64,000 nt of DNA from positions 4,510,693 to 4,574,692 of the forward strand of contig NZ_JH651384.1 in the NCBI RefSeq assembly GCF_000260135.1. Direction: 5' to 3'. Position 1 is the first letter of the stretch; the number at the start of each line of letters is the position of its first letter. This DNA comes from Thiothrix nivea DSM 5205. Lineage in GTDB: Bacteria > Pseudomonadota > Gammaproteobacteria > Thiotrichales > Thiotrichaceae. Below the pieces are notes generated by a model. It saw only the letters and a list, made by a program, of their open reading frames with translations. It was not told the DNA's origin and ran no database searches. Shown here one piece after another: positions 33,812-42,580 of this stretch. The translations under genes were made by a program, and so were the position numbers.

Positions 33812-35250
33812 CGGCTGCTACAGTGCAGGTGCCTGCATTGGGTGTCGGGGCCGTTTATGTCCCCGGCCTTGAGCCGTTGTTGGACATGCCTGACTCGCCG
33901 GTGCAGGTGCTGGAAATCGAACCGCAAACGCACTGGCGTTTCCAGGCCAATGCCAGCCAACCCTATCAGGCGGATGATGCCGTTTTCCATGCGCTGGCAA
34001 CCCTGCCGCAAGCACGGCTTATCCACGGCGTTGGCTTTCCGGTCGGTGGTTCACGAGTACCGGACATGCGCCATCTTCCTACCCTGCGCCACAATATCGG
34101 GCAGGTGGGTGCTTGCTGGGCTAGCGAGCACTTGCTGTTCAACCAGGCCACCCAGGCAGGTGCAAGCTTCAACACCGGCTTCATGCTGCCGCCGTTGCTG
34201 ACCTGGGAAGGGGTAGAAGCGGCTGCCGCTACCATCCGCGCCATCAGCCAGCGTTTGCCAGTGCCGTTTGCGGTGGAAGTCGGTGTCAATTATTTGCGCC
34301 CGCGCACGGGCGAGTTGAGCGACGGGCAGTTCGTCGCCGCTGTTTGTGAGCAGGTGGATTGCGGCATCCTGCTGGACTTGCACAATGTCTGGAGCAATGA
34401 GCGCAATGGCCGGCAAAGCGTGGAAGCTTTCCTGGGCGAGCTTCCACTGGAGCGGGTGTGGGAAATCCATCTGGCGGGCGGGCGTGAACTGGATGGTTAC
34501 TGGCTGGACGCGCATTCGGGGGGCATACCGCCCGAAGTCATGCGCATTGCCACCGCTATCGTGCCTGCCTTGCCACGGCTGGGCGCGATCATCTTTGAAA
34601 TCCTGCCTGATTATTTGCCCCGTTTCGGTCTGGATGGGTTGCGTGGGGAGTTTGCAAAGATGCAGCGCCTGTGGGCATTGCGGCAACCCCGGCCTTGCCC
34701 GAAAAGTATGCCGGCCCAAGGTGTTGCGGGCATTTCTTGCCAGCCGGCGGGCGGGGCGCCGCTATCCCCCCGGCAATGGGAGGACAGTCTGGGCACGCTG
34801 CTGGTCTACCGCCAGGCTGACACGCCACTGGCGCAGGAGCTGGCCGCTGATCCGGGAATTGCACTGATCCGCAAACTGGTGTGGCGTTTCCGGGCGGGCA
34901 TGATCTGGAGTTCGTTGCGCTTGACCTGCCGGCTCATCATCCTGCACAAGGGGCAGCCATACTTCGACCAGTTGCTGGATGGCTATTTCGCCCAATACCC
35001 GCCGCAGGCTTTCGCCGCGCAGGAAGTGGCAGGGTTCGCGGCGTATCTGCGCGCCAGCTGTGGGCAGCTTGCCTATGTCTGCAATGTGCTGGCTTACGAG
35101 ACAGCCAATGCCCGCGTGCTGACCACGGGCGAGGCGGAAACCGTGGCTTTCGGGCATGAACCGTGGGCAATCATCACCCCTCTGGGGCAGGGGCTCATGC
35201 CGGATGCCCCACCCGCAGGCCACTACGAAATCGAGATTACACCGGAATAA
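33808..35250 (+). CDS. MNIO (DUF692) enzyme fused to a partner-like domain
   Basis: This 480-residue protein starts at TTG 33808. Residues 1-290 are a DUF692 barrel: LIHGVGFPVGGS, WASEHLLFNQ, VEVGVNYLRPRTGE, ILLDLHNVWSNERNG, VWEIHLAGGREL, YWLDAHSGGIPP and IIFEILPDYLPRFG. Residues 320-480 are a separate domain with YFDQLLDGYFAQYPPQAF and EVAGFAAYLRA, echoing the DUF2063 pattern of BufC. Enzyme and partner are thus one chain, whereas in bufferin operons they are two. The likely substrate is the 81-residue peptide it overlaps. Its metal motifs differ from the BufB at 14413. Confidence 0.85.
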   Translation: MTAATVQVPALGVGAVYVPGLEPLLDMPDSPVQVLEIEPQTHWRFQANASQPYQADDAVFHALATLPQARLIHGVGFPVGGSRVPDMRHLPTLRHNIGQVGACWASEHLLFNQATQAGASFNTGFMLPPLLTWEGVEAAAATIRAISQRLPVPFAVEVGVNYLRPRTGELSDGQFVAAVCEQVDCGILLDLHNVWSNERNGRQSVEAFLGELPLERVWEIHLAGGRELDGYWLDAHSGGIPPEVMRIATAIVPALPRLGAIIFEILPDYLPRFGLDGLRGEFAKMQRLWALRQPRPCPKSMPAQGVAGISCQPAGGAPLSPRQWEDSLGTLLVYRQADTPLAQELAADPGIALIRKLVWRFRAGMIWSSLRLTCRLIILHKGQPYFDQLLDGYFAQYPPQAFAAQEVAGFAAYLRASCGQLAYVCNVLAYETANARVLTTGEAETVAFGHEPWAIITPLGQGLMPDAPPAGHYEIEITPE

Positions 35251-35309
35251 CCGGGTGCAACACCCTGACAGACAGCGGGGTTAAACCAACATAAAATGGG
35301 GAACACATT

Positions 35310-37343
35310 ATGTTTACGCAAATCGTCAATGGGCTGGGCGGCGCAATCGGCTGCCGCTACCTGCCAAGCCGCAACCAACTGCTGTTCGTCGAGTACGACG
35401 GCAAAATTTCCGTCATCGACCTGATCAGGCCATTGCTTGCCACGGTGTCGCAGGGCACGACCGTGCTCAAGGGTACCTGGGTATTCGACTGTGAAACCGG
35501 AACCCTGGGCGGGGCGGGGTCAACAGGCGACATCTGGTGGGAACAGATGACCACGACAGCGCGGCAAATGATGCCGGTCAATGGCGCGAAAATCGTTAAC
35601 CTGGGGGCGGTTGACTGGAATAGCGTTACCCATGCCACGCTCCAGACCCTGAGTTTCAGCACGACGCCGATTCCGGGCAACAATGATGCCAGCAACCAGC
35701 TGACTGATGGCGACATCTTCGCCGTCCTGACCAATGCGGGCAACTACGCCAAGGTGCAGGTGCTGGATTACGGTTACAACATGAGCGTGCGTTGGGTGAC
35801 GTATCGGGTGGGGCCGAAGTACCGGGTGCTTGGCACGGGCTATAGCAACCTTGAGGACATCGCGGCGACCGCCAGCGAAACCACCGCTTACGTGACCGAG
35901 CGCAGCGGCAATTTCCTGCGGGTGTCACTGGCCAGCGCCAACCGTGCCAGCGCTACTGTACTGGCCAGTGGCCTGGTTGCGCCGCAACAGCTGTTCCTGG
36001 ATGAGGCCAACGGCTATGCCTACGTGGTTGAGTTCAGCCCGACAGGCCGACTGGTGCGGATCAGGCTGGCGGATGGGGCCATCACCTCGCTGGCCAGCAA
36101 CCTGAACAATGCTGTCGGCCTGGTGCTGACCGCAGACCGGCAATACGCCTACGTCAGTGAGCAGACCGAAAAGGGCGGGCGTATCGTCAAAATCACGCTC
36201 AGTACCGCCAGCAAGCAGGTGGTGGCCACTGACCTGACCCAGCCATTTTTCCTGACCTGGGCTGATGCCAGTGAGGAGCGGCTGTTCGTCACTGAACGTG
36301 GCACAGCCAGGCGGCTGTCAGCCATCGACCTGACGCAGACGCCTGCCGTGGTTACGCGGGTGGAAACAGGGCTGCCGGCCAACCCTTCCAGTTGCGCGTT
36401 GGTCGCGGCGGGTAAATTACTGATCTGCTGTAATGCTGAAGTCGATGAACTCGATGTCGCAGGGCTGGGCATATCGCCCTCCACCCCCTTGCTGATGGGC
36501 ATAGGCAAGGTGCCGTTTGACCGGATTGTCGGCGGGTTGGCGGATACGACGGTCGACCCGGCCTACCCGTACCAGTTCCACAACCTGCCTTTCGGTGGCC
36601 TGTTGCCGTTGCTGGTCAACCACCAGCGGGCTTTTGCCATGGGCGCGCGCTTTTATCAGGTGTTGGTGGATGGGACGCCGCGCTTTGACGGTTACACGGA
36701 TTACCGCTGGAATACCGCCCTTGGCCATTATCAGGCGCGTACCCAGGCGGCGGTGAATGTGGGGGGCGCGGCTGGCTGCTACCCGGTACGGCCTCCTTCC
36801 GAGCTGTTCCTGTGGCTGAGTCCTGCGCTGGGTTTGCAATTGGATAGCACTAACGGTTTGGCCAATTCGATGCATGTGATCAGGGTCAGGTTTGTTGACG
36901 CCGCGGGTGGTACGGTGGCCTACAGCGATCCGCTCGGTATCATGGTTAACAACCAGCCCTGTGTGGCGACTATCGGTTTGCCAACCCTGGGCGGGGTAGC
37001 GGCTGACCCGGCCTGCGGGACATTGCGGTATGCGCCCGCAGCACCGGGTGATGTGGTCATGCCTTTCAGCGCCTCGCACCCAGCCGGGTATGCAACCTAC
37101 AGTTTCAGCCTCGTCAAGGGGGTCAACAAACTGACTCCGCCCAGCATGGGTGGGGAGGTTGCAGGTGCGCCTACCCAGGTCACCGCAGCGGTGACGGCAT
37201 TGCTGGGAAGCTGCATCGCCGCGCCGGGCGTCGCCGGCTTTGCCGAACGTGTTTACGTGGCAGCGAAAATGATCAACGGGGAAAGCCGCCAGAGCCAGTA
37301 TGATGCGTCGGCCATGATAGCCTTTGTGCTTGCGCCGGCCTGA
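35310..37343 (+). CDS. beta-propeller-like protein next to the MNIO locus
   Basis: This 677-residue protein has GGGGA eight bases before the ATG. Residues 180-390 show repeated blades of NHL/YncE type, e.g. APQQLFLDEANGYAYVVEFS and AVGLVLTADRQYAYVSEQTE. The last 250 residues look like beta-sandwich modules. No signal peptide or membrane helix is seen. It lies 59 bp after the MNIO fusion in the same orientation. I do not recognise its family; it could bind, display or transport the modified peptide, or be unrelated. Confidence 0.65.
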   Translation: MFTQIVNGLGGAIGCRYLPSRNQLLFVEYDGKISVIDLIRPLLATVSQGTTVLKGTWVFDCETGTLGGAGSTGDIWWEQMTTTARQMMPVNGAKIVNLGAVDWNSVTHATLQTLSFSTTPIPGNNDASNQLTDGDIFAVLTNAGNYAKVQVLDYGYNMSVRWVTYRVGPKYRVLGTGYSNLEDIAATASETTAYVTERSGNFLRVSLASANRASATVLASGLVAPQQLFLDEANGYAYVVEFSPTGRLVRIRLADGAITSLASNLNNAVGLVLTADRQYAYVSEQTEKGGRIVKITLSTASKQVVATDLTQPFFLTWADASEERLFVTERGTARRLSAIDLTQTPAVVTRVETGLPANPSSCALVAAGKLLICCNAEVDELDVAGLGISPSTPLLMGIGKVPFDRIVGGLADTTVDPAYPYQFHNLPFGGLLPLLVNHQRAFAMGARFYQVLVDGTPRFDGYTDYRWNTALGHYQARTQAAVNVGGAAGCYPVRPPSELFLWLSPALGLQLDSTNGLANSMHVIRVRFVDAAGGTVAYSDPLGIMVNNQPCVATIGLPTLGGVAADPACGTLRYAPAAPGDVVMPFSASHPAGYATYSFSLVKGVNKLTPPSMGGEVAGAPTQVTAAVTALLGSCIAAPGVAGFAERVYVAAKMINGESRQSQYDASAMIAFVLAPA

Positions 37344-37408
37344 GCAGGCAGAAGGAAAATTACCCTGAAATGTGGAAAAATTCACATTAACACGGATACG
37401 GAGGCTGA

Positions 37409-37675
37409 ATGGATATACTCAGGGTAACCGCTGACGATCACGCCAGACTTGCACGGTGGCTAGAAGTATACATGCCTGATCAGCCAGTGTTTGCTGCAAG
37501 CTTTGCGGAAGCCGAGCTGGAACAGCTGCACGGTTTTACGGATTTTTTCCTGGCAAGGGTAGAGGGGCTAACGAACGAATTCAGCGAGTTGCTGAAAGAT
37601 CCATACTGGAACGTGGTGTGTGAGTTTGCAGGTGAGATTTTGGCAGATTTCTCAACAGTTTCCCATGAAACCTGA
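37409..37675 (+). CDS. hypothetical 88-residue acidic protein
   Basis: The ATG at 37409 follows GGAGG. The protein is acidic and helical with one cysteine, and begins MDILRVTADDHARLARWLEV. No family recognised. It follows the propeller gene by 65 bp and may be the last gene of the MNIO-locus transcript. A hairpin lies just after it. Confidence 0.6.
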   Translation: MDILRVTADDHARLARWLEVYMPDQPVFAASFAEAELEQLHGFTDFFLARVEGLTNEFSELLKDPYWNVVCEFAGEILADFSTVSHET

Positions 37676-37682
37676 GCAAGCG

Positions 37683-37714
37683 GGGCAGATGCTACAACCC
37701 GGTGGCATCTGCCC
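37683..37714. terminator. hairpin between convergent genes
   Basis: GGGCAGATGC at 37683-37692 pairs exactly with GCATCTGCCC at 37705-37714 (12-base loop). There is no T-tract. It sits between the 88-residue ORF and pckG, which converge, and could end or protect both transcripts. Confidence 0.5.
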
Positions 37715-37738
37715 TACACTGGCCTCCAACCCGTCAAA

Positions 37739-39637
37739 CTAGCTGGTAGCCGACAAATCCCACACTGCCGGTGAATGGTACAGCCGCGCCAGTTGCAGTT
37801 CCCGCTCGATTTCCATTTCCCTCGGCAGGTGGTCACCGAACAGGGTGAACAGTTCTTCCTGCTCGTTGGTTTCGTGCCGGGCAATGTCGCGGTTGATGTT
37901 CATGATGGAATAGAAGTCTTCCTTGCTGAATTCCAGCCCTTTCCAGTTGAAATCATCGTAGTCGGGAACCCAGCCGAGTGGGCTTTCCACCGCGCGGGCG
38001 ACGCCGTTGCAGCGGCGTACTACCCATTCCAGTACGCGCATGTTTTCGCCGAAGCCGGGCCAGATGAACTTGCCGTCCTTGTCCTTGCGGAACCAGTTGA
38101 CGCGGAAAATTCGCGGTGGAGTACTGACATTACGCCGCCCGATACGCAGCCAATGCCGCCAGTATTCACCCATGTTGTAGCCGCAGAACGGCAGCATCGC
38201 CATCGGGTCGCGGCGGATTTCAGCTTGGCCGATGGCGGCGGCGGTAGCTTCGGAACCCATGGTGGCGGCCATGTAGACGCCGTGTTCCCAGTTATAGCTC
38301 TGGAAGGCCAGCGGGAAATGATGGCTGACCCGCCCCCCGAACAGAAAGGCGCTGATCGGCACGCCCGCGGGTTTTTCCCAGTCCGGGTCGATGGAGGGGC
38401 AGGCGGAAGCCGGGGCGGTGTAACGGGAATTGGGGTGTGCAGCGGGGCGTCCGCAGCCGGGCGTCCAGTCCTCGCCTTTCCAGTCGATCAGGTGTGCGGG
38501 CGGCTGTTTGGTCATGCCTTCCCACCACACATCGCCGTCGTTGGTCAGCGCGCAATTGGTGAAAATACAGTTTTCCTTCAACGCATCCAGTGCATTGGGG
38601 TTGGAAACTTCGTTGGTGCCCGGCGCGACCCCGAACAGGCCGTACTCCGGGTTGATGGCGTAGAACTTGCCGTCATTGGGGTTGGGTTTGATCCAGGCGA
38701 TGTCATCGCCCAGCGTGGTGACTTTCCAGCCTTCATAACCTTTGGGCGGTTGCAACATGGCAAAATTGGTCTTGCCGCAGGTGCTGGGGAAGGCTGCCGC
38801 CACGTACATTTTCTTGTGTTCGGGGGATTCCACGCCCAGCACCAGCATGTGTTCCGCCAGCCAGCCTTCGTCGCGCCCCATCACTGAGGCGATGCGCAGG
38901 GCGAAGCATTTCTTGCCGAGCAGGGCGTTACCACCGTAGCCGCTGCCATAAGACCAGATTTCGCGGGTTTCGGGGAAATGGGTGATGTACTTGTCTTCGA
39001 TATTGGGCGCGCACGGCCAGGGAACGTCTTGCTCACCTGGTTCCAGCGGCGCGCCGACGGAATGCATACAGGGTACGAATTCGCCGTGATCGCCGAGTAC
39101 GTCCAGCACATGTTGCCCCATGCGGGTCATGATGCGCTGGTTGACCACCACGTAGGGGGAGTCGGTGATTTCGACGCCGATGTGGGCGATGGGGGATTTC
39201 AGCGGCCCCATGCTGAAGGGAATGACATACAGCGTGCGCCCGTGCATACAACCCTTGAACATGTCCTTGAGCAGTAGCTTGCACTGGCGCGGTTCCATCC
39301 AGTTATTGGTGGGGCCGGCATCTTCTTGGCGGGGTGTGCAGATGAAGGTGCGCTCCTCGACGCGGGCGACATCGCTGGGGTGGGAACGGGCGAGGAAGCT
39401 GTTGGGGCGCTTTTGCGGATTCAGGCGGGTAAAAGTGCCGTGTTCCACCATTTTATCACACAGGCGCTGGTATTCCTGCTCGGAACCGTCGCACCAGTAA
39501 ATCTGATCCGGCTCGCACAGCATGGCCATGTCAGCCACCCATTCCAGCAGTTGCCGGTTTTTGGTGTACTCCGCGCCGTCGCGGATGATGAAGTTTTTCT
39601 GTTCTTCGGGACTGTAGGGCTTTTTGGCAATGGTCAT
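37739..39637 (-). CDS. pckG: phosphoenolpyruvate carboxykinase (GTP)
   Basis: This 632-residue protein is of the GTP-dependent PEPCK type, which converts oxaloacetate to phosphoenolpyruvate. The P-loop and hyper-reactive cysteine are in [14 protein letters not shown], with [18 protein letters not shown] upstream of it. Guanine-binding [20 protein letters not shown] is near the C-terminus. Length is normal for the GTP form and the ATP form is unrelated. It stands alone, with AGGA ahead of the ATG. Confidence 0.97.
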   Translation of the reverse strand: MTIAKKPYSPEEQKNFIIRDGAEYTKNRQLLEWVADMAMLCEPDQIYWCDGSEQEYQRLCDKMVEHGTFTRLNPQKRPNSFLARSHPSDVARVEERTFICTPRQEDAGPTNNWMEPRQCKLLLKDMFKGCMHGRTLYVIPFSMGPLKSPIAHIGVEITDSPYVVVNQRIMTRMGQHVLDVLGDHGEFVPCMHSVGAPLEPGEQDVPWPCAPNIEDKYITHFPETREIWSYGSGYGGNALLGKKCFALRIASVMGRDEGWLAEHMLVLGVESPEHKKMYVAAAFPSTCGKTNFAMLQPPKGYEGWKVTTLGDDIAWIKPNPNDGKFYAINPEYGLFGVAPGTNEVSNPNALDALKENCIFTNCALTNDGDVWWEGMTKQPPAHLIDWKGEDWTPGCGRPAAHPNSRYTAPASACPSIDPDWEKPAGVPISAFLFGGRVSHHFPLAFQSYNWEHGVYMAATMGSEATAAAIGQAEIRRDPMAMLPFCGYNMGEYWRHWLRIGRRNVSTPPRIFRVNWFRKDKDGKFIWPGFGENMRVLEWVVRRCNGVARAVESPLGWVPDYDDFNWKGLEFSKEDFYSIMNINRDIARHETNEQEELFTLFGDHLPREMEIERELQLARLYHSPAVWDLSATS

Positions 39638-39840
39638 TGGTCATCCTCCCTGGATGTTACAAAGACCTCCTCCATTTATCAGTGCCTGATCTCCTTTTTC
39701 TGGGCAGAATTATCCGCTTTGTATGAGCAGAATGACACTTGTTGCCATCTTTCAGGAGGATTTAGCGGTGTCTTAAATTATGTGTCATTGAGATGCCACT
39801 TGCTTGATGCAGGTATAACCATTGTCATACTCTGGGCGCT

Positions 39841-39984
39841 ATGAAGACCGCAATATCAATACCCGATCCAGTATTCCAGGCAGCGGAGCTGTTTGCCCGT
39901 CACTTTGGCATATCCAGAAGTGAGCTTTACACGAAGGCGGTTGAAGAATACGAGGGATTGAAATTAAGTTTGTCGATCTTTTGA
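39841..39984 (+). pseudogene. truncated ribbon-helix-helix antitoxin
   Basis: A 47-codon frame reads MKTAISIPDPVFQAAELFAR and continues HFGISRSELYTKAVEEY, the DNA-binding half of MazE/CopG-type antitoxins. It then breaks off in LKLSLSIF and a stop, where homologues usually continue for 25-35 residues. No toxin gene follows; marC begins in the other orientation. It is probably the remnant of a toxin-antitoxin pair. Confidence 0.6.
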
Positions 39985-39994
39985 AACAGGTCAC

Positions 39995-40633
39995 TCAACC
40001 CAACCCCGGCAGCAGTACTTTCAACCCTTCGGTAATAAACCCAACCGCAATCGCCGCCAGCAGCAGCCCCATAATCCGGTTGGCGATATTCAGCCCGGTA
40101 GCGCCCAGCCATGTGGCGAGATATTCCGCCAGATACAGCACAATCCATACCAGCAACGCCAGCACGGCAACCAACCCGACTAAAATCCCGATCCAGCTCC
40201 ACTGCGGGTTCTGGTGGGCATAGATTATGACGGTGCTGATTGCGCCGGGGCCAGCTAGCAGGGGAATGCCCAGCGGTACTACGCCAACCTGTTCCTTATT
40301 CGCAGCTTCATTGGCCTCTGCTTCAGTATGGCGCGCATTGCCGCCAGCGGCTTTGGCGTGCAGCATGGCAATGGCCATCAGCAGGATCAGGATGCCGCCC
40401 GCAACCCGGAAGGCCGCAATACTAATGCCGAAAACCTGTAACAGAGCTTGTCCGGCGACTGCGGCAAGCGTCAGCACGATGCCGACAGTCAGGGCGCTTA
40501 AGCGTGCAGTTTTACGCTTTTCGGCTTCGTTGCTGGTGCTTGTTAGGGAAATGAACATCGGCACTGCGACCAGCGGGTTGACGATGGCAAGCAGGCCGAT
40601 GAAGGTATGAATGATGTCGTGCAGATTACTCAT
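39995..40633 (-). CDS. MarC-family membrane protein
   Basis: This 212-residue protein has six membrane helices. It begins MSNLHDIIHTFIGLLAIVNP, the MarC N-terminus, and has PLGIPLLAGPGAISTVIIYA in the middle. MarC/UPF0056 proteins are inner-membrane proteins of uncertain substrate. The frame is open upstream to 40906 without a break because it runs into a sulfur oxygenase reductase remnant; that part is not taken as belonging to MarC. Confidence 0.88.
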   Translation of the reverse strand: MSNLHDIIHTFIGLLAIVNPLVAVPMFISLTSTSNEAEKRKTARLSALTVGIVLTLAAVAGQALLQVFGISIAAFRVAGGILILLMAIAMLHAKAAGGNARHTEAEANEAANKEQVGVVPLGIPLLAGPGAISTVIIYAHQNPQWSWIGILVGLVAVLALLVWIVLYLAEYLATWLGATGLNIANRIMGLLLAAIAVGFITEGLKVLLPGLG

Positions 40634-40948
40634 GGGTGGATAGGGTTTCCATGATGACAAAAATCCGCCGGGATATTGCACCCGGCGGAATTGGTGCATT
40701 TCCTCATGCGAATGCACGTCTTTCCACACGGTGTACTGGTACATGCCCATCGGGTTGAGGGGCGGGTCGCTGTTGCGCATATCCATCGCGCCGCCGCCAA
40801 AGCGCCCGGCCATCGGGTGGATGACGATTTGCAACAGTTGCTCGAAACCGAGGAATCCGGGGTGGGAGGCTGTGGTGATACAGACCTTGGGGACAACCTT
40901 CATCATGGTTTCGTAACTGTCGGGGCGGTTGGCGATGTCAGGTGAATA
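40634..40948 (-). pseudogene. sulfur oxygenase reductase (SOR) remnant
   Basis: About 105 codons match the N-terminus of SOR: DIANRPDSYETMMKVVPKVC, then ITTASHPGFLGFEQLLQIVI, FGGGAMDM and YQYTVWKDVHSHEEMH. The cysteine in PKVC corresponds to the catalytic persulfide cysteine (C31 in Acidianus). The two histidines of HEEMH correspond to iron ligands H86 and H90. A TAA lies in frame at 40949-40951, and the remaining two thirds, including the third iron ligand, are missing. The frame then runs directly into marC. The enzyme disproportionates sulfur with oxygen. Confidence 0.85.
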
Positions 40949-40967
40949 TTACCGGCGGCATGCAGGA

Positions 40968-41687
40968 TCAGGCTTCATCCGGTAGGTTGCAATGTTGTTT
41001 GCCGACGAAACACTCGTTACGGGGAATGCCGGTATACGCCGGGAAGTCGATTTTCCACATCACTGTCACCAGCAGCACGCTACCCAGCAGCAGCCAGCTA
41101 GGCCCCATCAGCCACATACCGAACGGTAATATCATCAGGAACGCGCGCATCCCCAGGGTGAAATGTAGGGCACCACGTTGTAGCGCATTGATGATGAATT
41201 GTTCAGGCAGGGAGTGCCCATCTTCCTTCATGCTGCTGGCAGCATTGAGCATGAAAGCCGTGTGGTTGTAATAGCGCACGGTCAGGGCAAAGTTAAAGAA
41301 GGCAAAGAAAAACGTCATGATCAGCAGCAGGAAACGTGACAGCACCACGCGGGGGTGCTGGCTGCTCAGCATGTCCAGCACATGATTGAAATTGTCCAGA
41401 CTGTTCTTGTTGGTGAGGATGAAGCTCAGCAGGCCAGCCACCAACAGGATGGCGGTCGAAGCCAGAAAACTGGCTGACATCAGGGCGTTGCGTAGGGTTT
41501 GCACCGCCAGTACGTCGCCCGGAGGACGCTGCATGATATGCCGCACCCAGGCGCTGCGGGCGCAGCGATTAATGCCGATGTCGGTACGCAGGGGGTGATG
41601 TCTTATCATCCAGAACAGATACAAGTGATAACTGACCAGCAAGGTCATGGAAATGGCAAGTAAGTAATATTCAGCAAATTTCATCAT
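40968..41687 (-). CDS. DUF599-family membrane protein
   Basis: This 239-residue protein has four to five membrane helices and the DUF599 pattern: YHLYLFWMIRHHPLRTDIGI near the start, LRNALMSASFLASTAILL, and FNFALTVRYYNHTAFMLN. Function unknown. It lies upstream of the SOR remnant, in the same orientation. Confidence 0.8.
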   Translation of the reverse strand: MMKFAEYYLLAISMTLLVSYHLYLFWMIRHHPLRTDIGINRCARSAWVRHIMQRPPGDVLAVQTLRNALMSASFLASTAILLVAGLLSFILTNKNSLDNFNHVLDMLSSQHPRVVLSRFLLLIMTFFFAFFNFALTVRYYNHTAFMLNAASSMKEDGHSLPEQFIINALQRGALHFTLGMRAFLMILPFGMWLMGPSWLLLGSVLLVTVMWKIDFPAYTGIPRNECFVGKQHCNLPDEA

Positions 41688-41735
41688 CTTCTTCGTAACT
41701 CGGGTTTAGCCCGTATATTAGCAAAATCATAGATA

Positions 41736-42118
41736 CTATTCTCCGGGTGGGGAAATAACGCCGACAACAATCATGAAACAGGCAGTAGCCAGATTGCGGT
41801 CTTTGAGCAATTGCAGCTTGACGATGCTATCAGGGCGTGACCATGAGCGGGCTACGAAGTATAACAGTGCCAGCACGCTGATAGCCGCCACTACCTGAAT
41901 CAGGCCGGAATCGAACCAGTTTTTCTGGTTGCCCTGATCCAGCATCAGTTGCAGGCTGCCGATACCCACCGCCATGAACAACACGCCCAGCCAGTCGGCT
42001 TTCACCCTGTGACCGGATTCAACTTGCAGCAGCGTCCATACCATCAGCAGGTTGAGTATGCCGACCGGCAGGTTGATGTAAAACACCCAGCGCCAGCCCA
42101 AATGTTCGGTGATATAAC
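41736..42118 (-). pseudogene. EmrB/DHA2-type efflux pump fragment
   Basis: The frame reads LGGYITEHLGWRWVFYINLP and continues VGILNLLMVWTLL, the motif-C region of DHA2 drug:H+ antiporters, then four helices and a stop at about 120 residues of an expected 500. It is joined out of frame to an EmrA piece upstream. Decayed. Confidence 0.7.
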
Positions 42119-42325
42119 CGCCCAGACGCTGCTGCTGTCGATCATCGGGAACAGGTCTTCGCCGATGGTGATGTAATCACCGGGCTGGATGTTGACTTCG
42201 CCGAGAATGCCATCGGTAGGCGCGGTGATTACGGTATGCGACAAATCCAGTTGCGCCTGCGCCAGCTTCAATTGCGCGCTGCGGATTTGGGTGGCAGCCT
42301 GTGCGCCTTCCGCCTGCACGGAATC
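42119..42325 (-). pseudogene. EmrA/HlyD membrane-fusion protein fragment
   Basis: About 65 codons read QIRSAQLKLAQAQLDLSHTV, then ITAPTDGILGEVNIQPGDYI, the end of the coiled-coil arm and lipoyl-like domain of EmrA-type adaptors. There is no start, and the frame shifts into the EmrB fragment after PMIDSSS. With that fragment it marks a former emrAB operon. Confidence 0.7.
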
Positions 42326-42330
42326 AATGG

Positions 42331-42450
42331 TTAATTCTTGCGGTCGATGAGGGTAACGTCGACGGAATCGTCGGCGTATTCACGGATTTTCTGGGCGCTT
42401 CCCAGCCCGGCGAAATTACCACCGAGAATGACAACGTGTGGCTTGTTCAA
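42331..42450 (-). pseudogene. FAD/NAD(P)-dependent oxidoreductase N-terminal fragment
   Basis: From a possible TTG start at 42450 the frame reads NKPHVVILGGNFAGLGSAQK and goes on to DVTLIDRKN, an FAD-binding Rossmann motif as in sulfide:quinone oxidoreductases and NDH-2 enzymes. It ends after 39 codons where EmrA sequence begins. It is the third truncated gene in this 700-bp patch. Confidence 0.65.
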
Positions 42451-42580
42451 TTCGCACCGCTGTGCAAGCAGGCAAACGGGTGGAGTTCGCCGAAGTGGGG
42501 GAAGAATTCCGGGTAGTGCTGGAATTGTCATTTCTGTCCGTGTAGCATCCGCCAGATTTGAATCCACAGTTTTTTCGATC

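Noticed and set aside
40634-40906. MarC with a 91-residue N-terminal extension starting at 40906
   Set aside because: The extension is sulfur oxygenase reductase sequence, not MarC; the normal MarC start is at 40633. The shared frame is taken as chance after deletion.
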